Source of the DNA: Notospermus geniculatus
Taxonomy: Eukaryota; Nemertea; Pilidiophora; Heteronemertea; Lineidae
Length of the DNA: 64,000 bases
Assembly: GCA_002633025.1 (NCBI GenBank)
Contig: NMRB01000589.1
Span: 163,754-227,753, forward strand
Reading direction: 5' to 3'
Shown piece by piece: positions 11,990 through 23,047 of this stretch; the stretch's first letter is position 1; every line of letters starts with the position of its first letter. The notes below the pieces were generated by a model that worked only from the letters and a program-made list of their open reading frames with translations, had not been told where the DNA came from and ran no database searches. Made by a program: the position numbers and the translations under genes.

Positions 11990-12347
11990 AGCGGCGTGGT
12001 CTAGTGGTTAGCGAGACGGACTCCTGATCAGAGGGTCCCGGGTTCGATTCCCAGTCCTGACCAAGAAAAAACCACGCTCGCTTGTGTATGTGACCTTGAG
12101 CAAGTCACTTTGCCTCACAGTGACTTGCTTCACCCCAAGCAGGTGTAAACGGGGTACCTGGCTGGTAGTGATGGTCTACGGTATGTGAATGTTAATCCAA
12201 GAGTGCTGAAATCGGCTGCCGGGACTCTCCAGGGAGTGGAGAAAAGGAAATTGGAATGAACAGACCTAGGCTATAGCTGGGGCAATAATGTAAAGCGCAT
12301 TGAGCAGTTCAACTGAAAATGCGCTATATAAGAACTCGCATTATTAT
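11990..12347 (+). mobile_element. tRNA-derived SINE with GCGCTATATAAG tail, copy 1
   Basis: The tRNA-like head has an A box (TGGTCTAGTGG) and a B box (GGTTCGATTCC). The tail ends GCGCTATATAAGAACTCGCA and (ATT)n. The 10-bp TSD TACTCGTGGA flanks it, so its limits are firm. Despite the tRNA-like head it is a SINE and not a working tRNA gene. Confidence 0.92.
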
Positions 12348-13140
12348 TACTCGTGGATTGGCTATCCTCAGTGGAAAGTCGTCTCACTCACGAAGACTCT
12401 TGTCTTTGAATAATTGATTCAAATGGAAAAAGACAGACACACACCATGTAATAAGTTGTCCAACACCAACCAACTGTAAGCAGAATCCAGTAGTAATTAC
12501 ACATTATGTAAACCTTTTTATCTTGAGTCAGTCATGGACGGTCCTTGTTACAGTTGCCATGGTTTCGCTGCTTTCCAACACTGTCAAACAGACTTGGCCG
12601 GCACAACCATTTTACATACTACAGAACATGTCCAATCTTTCTAATCTCGGGAGCACGCAATGCAACACCCGATGCATGGCGAATGGATGGATTATCACAC
12701 ATTGAAATATCTCCGACATCATTTTGACACTAGGTCCACCACAACCTCAAAAGTCAGGAAAAGTTCTGCGACCAAAATCTTGTGGAAAAGAACGACAAAT
12801 CACGAATACCAAATCAGAACGTATTCCCTCATTTAGCTTCTACTGTACCGCAGTACTACTGTCAGAATGCATCATTTCCATGAAATGTTGCTCTTGCAAT
12901 TGTTAGAATATGGATTTGTGAAAATCACCCACACATCAGTTACACCTGAGTGGGGATGCCATTCTATCAGCCGCAGTCACTCCCTCCTCGGTCAGTCATT
13001 GATGATGACTGCTGTGACTGCGTCAATGAAGACAAATGTTCAACAGAGTCAAGACATGAGAGACAGAGCTTGGAGGAATTATACTTGTCAAATACCTAAA
13101 CGTCCTCCAAGGACAGAGCTTGGAAGGAGGAATAAAACCT

Positions 13141-13895
13141 TAGTCCAGTAAATCTAGGAATTAACCGGGAACAAATTGCAACAGAAGGTTTTTTTGCTTT
13201 AAATGTTTTATTAGGTCACCTTGGACATCATATCCAAAATCCCCCAAAATCGCACGGCGGGAACCCACTTAATTTGCATATTCAATTTTGTGAACTGGCT
13301 TCAACGTTGGACGCCGATGGACGCAACAACTGAGCTTTGTACAGGAGAGTGGGACCCGATGTACAGCTAACTTTGTAACGGTTGGATTTACACCCCATAA
13401 ATGTATTACCAACACATAGAAACATGGTACCTCGGAATCAACTAAGCCTATTCTTTGGACGTTTTAAGCGGCTACCTAATCGAAATTGACATTTTATGCA
13501 TTTTGACCCATTTTTGTGTTAATTTACATAAAAAGCATCATATCTTAGTACATAACGACTAAAAACAATTGAGAATGTGTTTATCTGGTTCCGAGGCACC
13601 GTATTTCTATCTGTTGGTAATACATTTATGGGGTGTAAATCCAACCGTTACAAAGTTAGCTGTACATCGGGTCCCACTCTCCTGTACAACGCTCAGCTGT
13701 TGCGTCCATCATCGTCCAACGTTAAAGTCAGTTCACAAAATTGAATATGCAAATTAAGTGGGTTCCCGCCGTCCGATTTTGGGGGATTTTGGATATGATG
13801 TCCAAGGTGACCTAATAAAACATTTAAAGCAAAAAAACCTTCTGTTGCAATTTGTTCCCGGTTCGCCCGAATTTTCGCTTAAATTTACTGGACTA
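13141..13895. mobile_element. 755-bp foldback element, copy 1 only
   Basis: The left arm (13141 to about 13440) and right arm (about 13587 to 13895) are inverted copies over roughly 300 bp, joined by a loop of about 150 bp. The ends read TAGTCCAGTAAAT and ATTTACTGGACTA. The TSD is CCT (ACCT if one end base is dropped), fixed by the empty site in copy 2 (AAAACCTGGTTTTATTGC near 33970). The arms contain TTAATTTGCATATTC and GTACAGCTAACTTTG. A diverged single arm is at 48470-48640. Superfamily not assigned. Confidence 0.93.
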
Positions 13896-13958
13896 CCTGG
13901 ATTTATTGCTCCAAGGACAGAGTAAGGTTGACCAGAGAGAGGGACAAAAGCTACAATA

Positions 13959-14133
13959 CCAATGGGAACAGTCAGCCGCGCATATTGCCAACAGATGGCA
14001 GCAAAGTCTTAGCGGACCAATGTACAGGAAAATGTACGTGATTGCTACTCGATCGATAATGACTGGGTCCGCTAGATGCATTGAATTGGGCTGTAGTGAC
14101 ACCTAGTGGTCAACTCGCTGACAGCTCCTATTG
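13959..14133. mobile_element. MITE with CAATAGGAGC-type ends, copy 1
   Basis: Ends CCAATGGGAACAGTCAGC and GCTGACAGCTCCTATTG are inverted. The interior includes AGATGGCAGCAAAGTCTTAG. It is also at 34037-34210 and 52850-53016. Confidence 0.72.
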
Positions 14134-14349
14134 AATTGGACTGGTTTGGAGAAATTTAATTGTCGGCAGTAAGAGTAAAGGCCCATTTCAAGCCTGAGAA
14201 TATCGGTAATGTTTTTATAGGCAGTTGACAAGTGGCAGTCAGAGTTTGTTTTGTGCCAGACACTTGGGATTTACTGCCTGACATGTAATGGATTATCTAT
14301 GTACAGACTTGGAATTGGTGCCTGACATTATGTCAGGCAGCAACTGCCT

Positions 14350-14644
14350 GGCTCCATATTCATAAACATATGTCAAAGTGTGATACAGTAGAACCTCGCT
14401 ATTGTGGACACCTTTGGGACTGGGCTCAGCTGTCCGTAATAGTGAGGTGTCCGCAATATTGAAACTCCATCAATAACGGACACCAGTCTTTGGAAAATTT
14501 GGGACTGGACAAATCTGTCCGTAATCGTGAGGTGCCACTGTATTGAGGTGTCCGTTAGGTGAGGTTCTACTGTACTTATCTTTTGTGTTGAAACAAGGAT
14601 AAGTGTCACACTTTAGACTTAAGTAGTTTTATGAATATAGGCCC
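14350..14644. mobile_element. Palindromic MITE (CCATATTCATAAAAC type), interrupted, copy 1
   Basis: The ends CCATATTCATAAAC and GTTTTATGAATATAGG and the inner GATAAGTGTCACACTTTAG arm match the family at 9751-9868. The middle is split by the pogo-like element at 14386-14572. Confidence 0.78.
14386..14572. mobile_element. pogo/Tigger-like MITE, copy 1
   Basis: Ends CAGTAGAACCTC and GAGGTTCTACTG, with TA on both sides. Internal repeats of TGTCCGTAAT and GGACACC are present. The end sequence and TA target are typical of pogo/Tigger MITEs (Tc1/mariner superfamily). Confidence 0.88.
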
Positions 14645-15063
14645 TGGTGCCTGGCAAATTACAGTTTGGTGCCTGACAATGCCCTTGTTCACCCACTTAT
14701 TCTCAGGCTTGCCATATACCCCAAAACCAGATTCCAGGGCGTTTTGGGATGCAGTTCCCACAAACCAATGCGTTCTTTCAATGAAGTGTCCCTCACAGAA
14801 ATCGTGCGGCATGTGGGTTCTACGGCACACTTTATGTGTGGACGCTTCATCAAAATAGTGTTGAACCCATTGGTCTGTGGGATCCACACTGCAAAGTGCA
14901 CCAGAAATCAGATGGCGTGAACATGCCTCAAGACACGTGCAATGTCCGCTATCAGCAACGTGGCAACTCCAATGCTGAAACCAGGACTAGGTCCATAGTC
15001 CATCGGCATTTTACACATGATAAAATATGACTGCACAGCAATAAAAAGAAAAGTATGACTTAC
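14645..15063. other. No element recognised, copy 1
   Basis: Copy 1 carries about 65 bases near 14745-14812 that copy 2 lacks (GCGTTCTTTCAATGAAGTGT… region). It is otherwise collinear with 35076-35448. Confidence 0.5.
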
Positions 15064-15186
15064 TTCAGGACAAGAAAGAGACCTTTTTGTCAGGAATGGC
15101 GGTCGTTCAGGCGGCTTTTTGATTCGTGTACGAGCAAGATGTTCTTCACGTTCGAGCGCTGCTGCGTAGGATGAAGTCACACCCAT
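15064..15186 (-). CDS. Possible first coding exon, copy 1
   Basis: The minus-strand ATG opens a 41-codon frame starting MGVTSSYAAALEREEHLART. It runs directly into a consensus donor (CCTGAA|GTAAGT, phase 0). A TATA-like stretch lies at 15261-15268, about 75 bases upstream of the ATG. The basic, proline-rich tail (RIKKPPERPPFLTKR) and the glycine after Met could suit an N-myristoylated or disordered start, but this is inference. It could splice in phase to 11013-11303. Against it, copy 2 differs at six bases here and five change the amino acid, so there is no sign of purifying selection. Confidence 0.33.
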
Positions 15187-16240
15187 CTTGCCAATGAACA
15201 CGTGAAACAGATCAGATAGGGGCTCGTGGAAAGAAATGTGCACGGATTGCCAACACACCGTATATAAACTAAATCTCTCGGAAATACCGTCCTCAAAGCA
15301 AAGCAAGTTCCGCCTAATCGAACGCACTTACAACTAAACTAGGCTTCGATCACAGGTATGTTATAAGAGTGCCAACAATGCCTGATAAAGGTCAGCATTT
15401 TAATAAAAGTGACATAAATCATTTTATCACAGACAATAACAAGTGGTTCAGATGGTTCATTTGGTGGTTTTTTATTTGATAATGATGATGACACATTATC
15501 TTACTATTTCAATGGCATATTGTGCATTGCGTCTTAGTGTTTTGTTAGACATTCCTCCAGGTGCATGCATAGCCCTTATCATGAAGGGCACATACCGAAA
15601 TCATAACAATTTCCTGCTGAGCTGGCCTTGGAATGATCATTCTTTGAAATAACAATCATTCTTGACCACACAATCGACAGAATTAGAAACATGACTAGAG
15701 CATGATAGTTATTTCAGGATTCAGAGATATGGCATGAAGGTGCATACGGGGAAATATTGTCAATATTTACCAAAGGACAGAAGGGTTGACCTTAATGACA
15801 TCAAGTGAAGGGTCCTAGTTATTACTTCTGGATGGTGCTTAACCGTATTACCTGGATGTGAGGAGAGAACAACAGGAAATTTTATTGAGCTGAGCAAACA
15901 TGAACTTTGTAGCATAGATGATTCAAAACTAAGGAAACTGCAATCCTGGATGGTCTCGTGATGAACGGAACTGACTTGGAACCAAAGGAGAGCGAATAAC
16001 AGGGGAAGAGTGACAGCACAGTTGAAATTTCCCTCAGGCTTCAATTTTCAAAGCATGGTCCTCAGATCTTTTCTCCAGTCTGTAATGAGGCCATCCTCCT
16101 GACAAGGGGCCGCTGCCAGGGGAGGGGGCAGGGGCGGGGGCAGGGGCAGATATGCAAGGGACAGCTTCGTCTGAGAGACTTAATAGTAAGACCAGTCATG
16201 CCAGTTCAGAATAGTGCCATAGATACAGTACCTCCACTTC
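15187..16240. other. No gene recognised upstream of the possible first exon, copy 1
   Basis: Collinear with 35572-36558. It includes a G-rich repeat (GGGGGCAGGGGC…) near 16115-16148 that is shorter in copy 2. Nothing else is supported. Confidence 0.5.
15255..15275 (-). promoter_or_regulatory. TATA-like box before the possible first exon, copy 1
   Basis: On the minus strand the sequence reads GTTTATATACGG, about 75 bases upstream of the ATG at 15186. It is identical in copy 2 (near 35648-35656). It fits a core promoter position if the exon is real. Confidence 0.3.
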
Positions 16241-16389
16241 CAGTGTTTCCACCAGAGGGTACTAAGGGTACGATGCTAGTACATGTAACCTCAAAGGAAC
16301 AGAAAAGGGTCATTTTCTTTAATTTCATGAGGTTTTTGCTGATTTTGAAGAAATTCGTACCCTCAAAAAAATTTCTGGCGGAGACCCTG
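16241..16389. mobile_element. MITE, CAGGGTTTCCGCCAGA family, copy 1
   Basis: Starts CAGTGTTTCCACCAGAGGGT and ends CTGGCGGAGACCCTG, flanked by the 5-bp TSD ACTTC. It is also present in copy 2. Confidence 0.88.
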
Positions 16390-17216
16390 ACTTCATCACT
16401 CTATATAATGCCGTCTGTATCATCAGTTCATCCTGTGGTCGCGCTTGGAAACTATACACATGTCCATTGTTGTTATGACTTATGAGCCATTGATAGATAA
16501 AACTAGTGTTAAATTTACATATTTTATTCCAGGTAAACATAAAAAGAACAGCATTTTTATGTTCTCATGAATGCAGCAAGTATCACGAGTGTTATGATTG
16601 GCTGATCCCTATCCAATCATGAAGCTGTGCACCAGGTGCAATTATTGATTAACAGAAGAATAGGAAACAGGACAGAATGAAAACATTACAAGGAAACGGT
16701 GCATTCAGCGCTGAGGTGATATGGACAGTAGCAACAGGACTATCATAATGGTGTTGACTCACACCAGTCTATTGCACCAATCTAGCAACAGGCCTAATCT
16801 TTTCACCGTAACCTGTACCAGCATATATACATGTAGGCCTACAATGACTAAATTCCACAGCAGTGATAGTATGGTAGTTTCACTCCACTAATCCTGGCGT
16901 ATTGTCAAAACGTTACAGTGAGTGCCATCTGGTAGAGAAAGAAGGAACTGAAATCTGCAACACAACAGGCTCAACAGGACCATTTTTTTCTAAAAATGCA
17001 GATAGGCTTGGCACATCTGCTTGGACATAAACCATTTTTCTTTTGTTGCTGCAGTAAAGGGCACACTCCCTAACAATACACACATTAGAGTACAGTCTCT
17101 AGCATGTCTTTGCCTACAATGTATTCTAAGTATAGGCCAGCCTACTCATAGATCATAGGCCTATATGATATTGGTGTCTTCTTTGTTTCGGACTCTTTGA
17201 TTGGATGGTAGATTTT

Positions 17217-17657
17217 GGCCCGTATTTTAGAATGCTTCTCAACGTAAAGCAGGGTTTCCGCCAGAGGGTAAAATGGGTAAAATTCCGTACCCTAAAATTT
17301 TTCCAGGGTACGGATCCGTACCCTCAAAAATTTGATAAATTCACATATTTATCAGCAGTATTCATTGTTTTTCACCAACATCATATTTCACGATGGAAAG
17401 TGATTTTATGCTTCAAAATACGCCTAAAATGGCACTAAACATCGTTTAAAACCAAAATCAACAAATGAAAATAAAAATAAAAATTTTTCGAAAAAAAAAA
17501 ATTTTTCAAAAAAAAAATTTTTTTTTGGTCCGTACCCTCATTTTTTTTCCTGGCGGAAACCCTGTAAAGGAGTTCCTCAAGGCTATTGTTCTCAACAGGA
17601 GAACAAAAATACAATAGCCTTGAGGAACTCCTTTACGTTGAGGAGCATTCCAAAATG
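17217..17657. mobile_element. Palindromic MITE (GGCCCGTATTTTAGAATGC), interrupted, copy 1
   Basis: The arms GGCCCGTATTTTAGAATGC…CTCAAGGCTATTGTTCTC fold on themselves almost perfectly. The left arm is split by the MITE at 17250-17564. Confidence 0.85.
17250..17564. mobile_element. MITE, CAGGGTTTCCGCCAGA family, copy 1 only
   Basis: A 315-bp member with near-perfect ends (CAGGGTTTCCGCCAGAGGGT and CTGGCGGAAACCCTG). The TSD is TAAAG on both sides, and copy 2 shows the intact AACGTAAAGGAG site. It has inserted into the arm of the palindromic MITE at 17217-17657. Confidence 0.94.
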
Positions 17658-17774
17658 GGTCATGCTAATTACCGTCCTCCACCGTCTACTACCGTCTTCC
17701 ACCCCTTTTATACCGTCATCCACCCCAATATTTCTTTAAAACATCTTTTTCTTAATCTTTCTCTCGAAAATTAA
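17653..17774. mobile_element. Truncated arm of the foldback element, copy 1
   Basis: Carries the first 120 bases of the arm seen at 37952 (CCGTCCTCCACCGTCTACTA…) and then changes abruptly to unrelated sequence. No 'n' marks the join. It is the right limit of duplicated unit copy 1. Confidence 0.75.
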
Positions 17775-18627
17775 GAGCCAGTTTTTCTAAGATTCAGGCA
17801 GAGTGTGATACATCACCTCTTAGATTTTGCCAACTTTTATTCTACAGGGAGTTATATTGTAAAAAGTGAGAAAAATCACATTTTTAGCCCTAAATACCCT
17901 CTTGGTAATTTTTGGGGGGTCCTTGAAGGGTCAGGGCCAAAAACGACACTTACAAAAATTGGGTTTTGAAATTCAATTTTTTCAGTGCGCCCTGAGTGTA
18001 CCTTGCTGATATTTCATAGGCTGACTCTGTAGGGTCAAGTGTTTGACATGTTAGCAAATTTTTGGAGGTTGACTTAGGGCGCAGCCAATAGGGGGCGCAC
18101 AAAATCACTACTTTTGACCATTTTCCATCAAATTTCCAGCACTAATTTTTCTTGCGCCCTACATATACCTAAGTGTTTTATTGCAATATATGCAGGAGGG
18201 GTCCTTTACTACAACTTGAAATAGAAATAATGAAGGTACACTTAGGGCGCATGCTCGTAGGTGGCGCTGTTATCGGCCAAAAATTGAAAACACCCCTTTT
18301 TCAGGGCCCCCTTCCTCATTGCGCCCTGAGTCAAATTTTATGCAATTGACTAATTAATGTTCCTTAACATGTATATTATCCCTGGTATAGTAATCATTGA
18401 GGTACCCAATGCCGTTAACCCTTTATGCCACATTTTATGTCGGCCATTTTGCCGATTTTGATGGTTTTTTACAATGGCATTTGACTAGATTCCTGCCTTG
18501 CAATGTCAGTTCGGGATAAGTCTTTATTTACAAACGTTTCTAAATTTAGACACTCACAGAGTCCGAATTTAGACTCCGAGTGCAAATTTAGAAACTGACC
18601 CCCCCCCCCCCAACATCCCAGCCAGGC
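17775..18627. other. Spacer between the two large copies
   Basis: Not found elsewhere in the window. It contains repeated GCGCCCTGAGT / ACTTAGGGCGC words in both orientations (17985, 18075, 18240, 18320), suggesting an undescribed inverted-repeat element. It ends in a poly-C run like the one before copy 1. Confidence 0.55.
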
Positions 18628-18970
18628 CAACAAAAATGATTGAGTCAGTTCCGTCGTTTTCACTTTACATCAATACCTATCACGACTTCTTCCTTGTATT
18701 TTCATCAGATCAATAGAGCGAGTTATTGAAGTGAATAAGGCCAGGTCATGGTTCACTTGTTCTGGGGGTCACAAGTTCATATTCGAAATTGGGAGCCTGC
18801 CACCGTTCATGACTGGAGGAACCATTGTACATTAAAATATAGGCCTACTTTGTGAGAACTCTCCTATGATCTGTGACTATCCTTTTCCGGTTACAATGTA
18901 CATGTTAGGCAGTGAAAGTCACCGACCACTCCAAGTGGGAGTTTTCTCCCACAAGTTGACTGTCTTTGGG

Positions 18971-19842
18971 GGCTTGTGGTAATCGACTCGACGCGACGCG
19001 ACCACTCGATGACTCGATGGTTGCCAGGGAAGCTTCAAAACGCGCAAATCGGCCAAGTAGGCCAAGTGATTACACTAGTAAATAAAAAATAGGGATAATG
19101 ATACCGGTAATAGAAGAAAGAAAAATTGTCATCGTGTGAAATTGGGATAAATTTGTTGTCTTATCGCATGTAGGCCCTATCGTATTTCTAAGACGCACGG
19201 TCTCCGCTGATCCACTAGGTACGCCCATCCTTGGCCGACAATCCGCACATGCTTTGCTATCATTTCGAGGCAGTTTGTGGATTCCGACATAAGTAAACTT
19301 CGTCGCCATCAATATTACACTCCAGTTTTACGGTTTTACGACTATGCGAGAATACATACGATCTGCGTCGTGTTTCTGCACTGGCCACGCAGCTTACGTC
19401 ACGCGGGAAAATGGGCCAAGTCAAGTAATGATGTGCCAAGGTTACATGGGCTACAAAGTTATGCACTTTAACAGAGAATTCTTTAATATCAAAAACACTT
19501 TTAAATTTTCAAATCCGATGAATAATAACGTTGGGCCGCAACCATTATGCATTCCCCTTGCCTTGATGCACATGATTGCTTAATCTGTCCTACTTAATAG
19601 AGGATTGGAATGGCCCACTTATAACCAGAGGGGTGCAAGGTGCAATTAGGTCAGTGGCTCCGATCAACCAGATGATGTAAGTTTATGTAAAATGAGTCAA
19701 AGTGGGTAGGTGTATTTCTGCAACAAATTTTCTAAGGCACCGGTAATGGTCAGTGTACTACTGTACTTAGCCCAAATACCGCCCCCTAGCAACCATCGAG
19801 TCATCGAGTGGTCGCGTCGCGTCGAGTCGATTACCACAAGCC
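18971..19842. mobile_element. Mutator-like element, non-autonomous, copy 2 only
   Basis: Terminal inverted repeats of 59 bp with one mismatch begin GGCTTGTGGTAATCGACTCG. The 9-bp TSD GTCTTTGGG lies on both sides, and copy 1 has it once near 998-1006. Long inverted ends plus a 9-bp TSD are the classic signature of Mutator-like elements. The 872-bp element contains only short unrecognised frames, so it needs a transposase from elsewhere. Confidence 0.93.
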
Positions 19843-20044
19843 GTCTTTGGGCAACTCAGTTGTGGTGTAAAGCTAGACACATCTTTGTGTCATTGGTCTT
19901 TGCACAAGATCTACGGAAATCAACAATGGTAAACTCCGCATTGAGAGTCGACTCCCATGAGAAAACTCTCACGTGGAGGAGCGCCTCTCCACGTGAGAGT
20001 TTCTCTCGCAGAAGTTGGCTCACAATGGGCAATTCACCATTATT

Positions 20045-20184
20045 AGGGAGGCTGAGATCGGCAACTTATCACGGATCCTTATACGTATACAGATAGAATT
20101 CTGTACTGTGACGACAAATTTTGTGTACATTTCGATCCGTATACGTATAAGGATCTGTGATAAGTCGCTGACCTCAACCTCCCT
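20045..20184. mobile_element. Hairpin MITE with AGGGAGG ends, copy 2 only
   Basis: The arms AGGGAGG…CCTCCCT enclose a stem with CGGATCCTTATACGTATA-like words. It is absent from copy 1 (plain ATTATTTTTTCCTC at about 1200). The TSD is short or ambiguous (ATT). Confidence 0.8.
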
Positions 20185-20540
20185 ATTTGTTCCTCACGGC
20201 TTACGCTGAGACCAATGGCACAAACAACTGCTCGCAGTTGGAATTGCCCATAGAGAGCCAACTTGCGCGAGAAAACTCTCACGTGGAGAGGCACCTTTTA
20301 GCGGGGTGTCTACAAACCGAAGATCGATGACTTCTACAAAACGATGACATACTACAAAATGATGACCCCACGTACTACAAAACGATGACCCTACTACTGA
20401 CATGAGTGAGCCAATCTGGTGATGCCTAAAAAATGTGGTAACACGACATCAATTGGCCTCGGGAATCACCCCTCATCAGGTGTGTCATGCCCTCATCAGG
20501 CGATGTAGGGACTCAACTCTCACAAGGAGCAGTACCTTAA

Positions 20541-20685
20541 GGCGGTGACAGACTGGCGCCTAAGCAACGCATCGGGAAAGCGTTCAACCAAGGGAGGCGG
20601 TAACACAGACCGAAACACCTACCGAAGAATCAGATTGGTGAAATGCCTGCACGATGTGTCGCGTACGCGCCAGTCTGTCACCGGC
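20541..20685. mobile_element. TTAA-inserted MITE, GGCGGTGACAGACTGG family, copy 2
   Basis: Same insertion as 1468-1611. Its right-hand TTAA has been used as the target of a second element (20690-20824). Confidence 0.87.
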
Positions 20686-20689
20686 TTAA

Positions 20690-20824
20690 CCCAATAGACC
20701 CCATGGCCCTAAACCGCCTTGCCCTGAGTCATTATACTGTTCTCTATTCAGCTTAATGCAGTGGCGGTTCAGGGCGGTGAAAGTTACAGATGGAAAAAGC
20801 AAAAAAAGAGGCGGCTCTATTGGG
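20690..20824. mobile_element. TTAA-inserted MITE with CCCAATAGA ends, copy 2 only
   Basis: Ends CCCAATAGA and TCTATTGGG, with the TSD TTAA. Copy 1 shows the single TTAA (CGGCTTTAATCC near 1606-1617). It sits directly in the TTAA of the preceding MITE and is a relative of 2928-3210. Confidence 0.92.
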
Positions 20825-21455
20825 TTAATCCACTCACCTTCTTATTGCTGGTGTACAGACCCATTTTTAAGTTTGTGTCTAACTCACAAATTTTAAGTCA
20901 AGTCTAAAACAGACTGAAGTTTCTTCACGAATTCTCAATGCCACTAGTCCTTGGTTCTTGTCAGCGAGTTGGCAAGATGCAGAACTGGATACAGAATTTA
21001 TATTCCCATTGAGAGAAAAAGTGTTTGTTGAACTATTCCTCAGAATCAATGAAATATTGGCAAGGCTGACGATAAGGAAACAAATCGTACAAAATCGGAA
21101 TCCAGAGAGAGCGAGTGACTCTTGCTACTGAATCGCAGCAATTTGACCAAGGCTAATATCTGATATTCGAAGCTAACTTTCTCATTAATTGGTTATGTAA
21201 CATTACCACATTCTCAGGTGAATAGTTCACCATGGGGCAACTCAGGACAGGCTACTAGGGTCATGCTACATGAGATGTTTGTTGGTACACAATAAAACCA
21301 CTAAATACTGGAGACTTTGGGGCTGACCAACACCTACACATGGACTTGATGTTTGAACTCAGATAGTTTGAACTCACATGTAGGCCTACACTCATGAATT
21401 GGAGACAGAAATAGCCACAGACAACATTCTCGGTCATTTACAGAGATAGCCCCTT

Positions 21456-21739
21456 CAGGCTTTCCGCCAGAGGAGGGGGCAGGAGCCCCCCTTTCATGAT
21501 CTTATTATTGCAGAGCAGTGTCTGTAAATTGCCCTTATTTTCATTCAAGATATACAACAGTCGAACAAAGACACTTCTGATTTCTCAAACATGTTACACC
21601 AGATTAACATTGAAAACACACAATACTCAGTGATGTTACACCAGAATTAACATTGAAAATGTGCAACACTCTGAGACATTACACCAAAATTAACACTGTG
21701 CCCCCCCCCCCCTAAATATTTCTTCTGGCGGAAACCCTG
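21456..21739. mobile_element. MITE, CAGGGTTTCCGCCAGA family, copy 2 only
   Basis: Starts CAGGCTTTCCGCCAGAGG and ends CTGGCGGAAACCCTG, with the TSD CCCTT. Copy 1 has the single CCCCTTACC site near 2475. The interior carries three spaced 'ttacaccagaattaacat' type repeats. Confidence 0.92.
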
Positions 21740-22078
21740 CCCTTACCGCTGCTATCTGGTTGGTGCTTGATCATACAACTACAAAGGTATCAGCAAAAAA
21801 ATTGATAAGCTCGCTTATCAGGCAATCATATTTACTGTGCCACTCTGAGAGCCATCTTGCTACCTAAGGCCGATGAGGTTATCGCCTGATGAAAGTACTG
21901 TACATAATGTAATAAAAGATATGAAATGCTTCCCTGGAGACCCCAAGTATCATTGAATCTGAAGCCATTCTGATTGTAAGAGTTCATCCAGCGAGCATAT
22001 CAGGTCAAAGTGGGTGTTTTTTTTTGTATATCAATATCAGCAACCACTGACTGAGGTCTTGTTATGTAATCATTGATT

Positions 22079-23047
22079 NNNNNNNNNNNNNNNNNNNNNN
22101 NNNNNNNNNNNNNNNNNNNNNNNNNNNNNNNNNNNNNNNNNNNNNNNNNNNNNNNNNNNNNNNNNNNNNNNNNNNNNNNNNNNNNNNNNNNNNNNNNNNN
22201 NNNNNNNNNNNNNNNNNNNNNNNNNNNNNNNNNNNNNNNNNNNNNNNNNNNNNNNNNNNNNNNNNNNNNNNNNNNNNNNNNNNNNNNNNNNNNNNNNNNN
22301 NNNNNNNNNNNNNNNNNNNNNNNNNNNNNNNNNNNNNNNNNNNNNNNNNNNNNNNNNNNNNNNNNNNNNNNNNNNNNNNNNNNNNNNNNNNNNNNNNNNN
22401 NNNNNNNNNNNNNNNNNNNNNNNNNNNNNNNNNNNNNNNNNNNNNNNNNNNNNNNNNNNNNNNNNNNNNNNNNNNNNNNNNNNNNNNNNNNNNNNNNNNN
22501 NNNNNNNNNNNNNNNNNNNNNNNNNNNNNNNNNNNNNNNNNNNNNNNNNNNNNNNNNNNNNNNNNNNNNNNNNNNNNNNNNNNNNNNNNNNNNNNNNNNN
22601 NNNNNNNNNNNNNNNNNNNNNNNNNNNNNNNNNNNNNNNNNNNNNNNNNNNNNNNNNNNNNNNNNNNNNNNNNNNNNNNNNNNNNNNNNNNNNNNNNNNN
22701 NNNNNNNNNNNNNNNNNNNNNNNNNNNNNNNNNNNNNNNNNNNNNNNNNNNNNNNNNNNNNNNNNNNNNNNNNNNNNNNNNNNNNNNNNNNNNNNNNNNN
22801 NNNNNNNNNNNNNNNNNNNNNNNNNNNNNNNNNNNNNNNNNNNNNNNNNNNNNNNNNNNNNNNNNNNNNNNNNNNNNNNNNNNNNNNNNNNNNNNNNNNN
22901 NNNNNNNNNNNNNNNNNNNNNNNNNNNNNNNNNNNNNNNNNNNNNNNNNNNNNNNNNNNNNNNNNNNNNNNNNNNNNNNNNNNNNNNNNNNNNNNNNNNN
23001 NNNNNNNNNNNNNNNNNNNNNNNNNNNNNNNNNNNNNNNNNNNNNNN
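22079..23047. other. Assembly gap (run of n)
   Basis: About 970 undetermined bases. By alignment to copy 1 the gap should hold the counterpart of roughly 2780-3240, including the element at 2928-3210. Open frames reported across it are meaningless. Confidence 0.99.

Larger units (their letters stand above)
672..17774. repeat. Large duplicated unit, copy 1
   Basis: Aligns collinearly with 18628-38069, with a few percent point differences and many presence/absence differences of transposable elements. Elements found only in this copy include 8352-8843, 9090-9418, 13141-13895 and 17250-17564. Single 'n' bases at 671, 6211 and 9420 coincide with breaks in the alignment. The right end falls inside an arm of a foldback element that is complete only in copy 2. 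Inference: an alternative haplotype placed in tandem by the assembler is more likely than a real duplication. Confidence 0.9.

Noticed and set aside
11990-12065. tRNA gene
   Set aside because: The A and B boxes are present, but the sequence continues into a SINE body with a tail and target duplication, and the cloverleaf stem pairs are poor.
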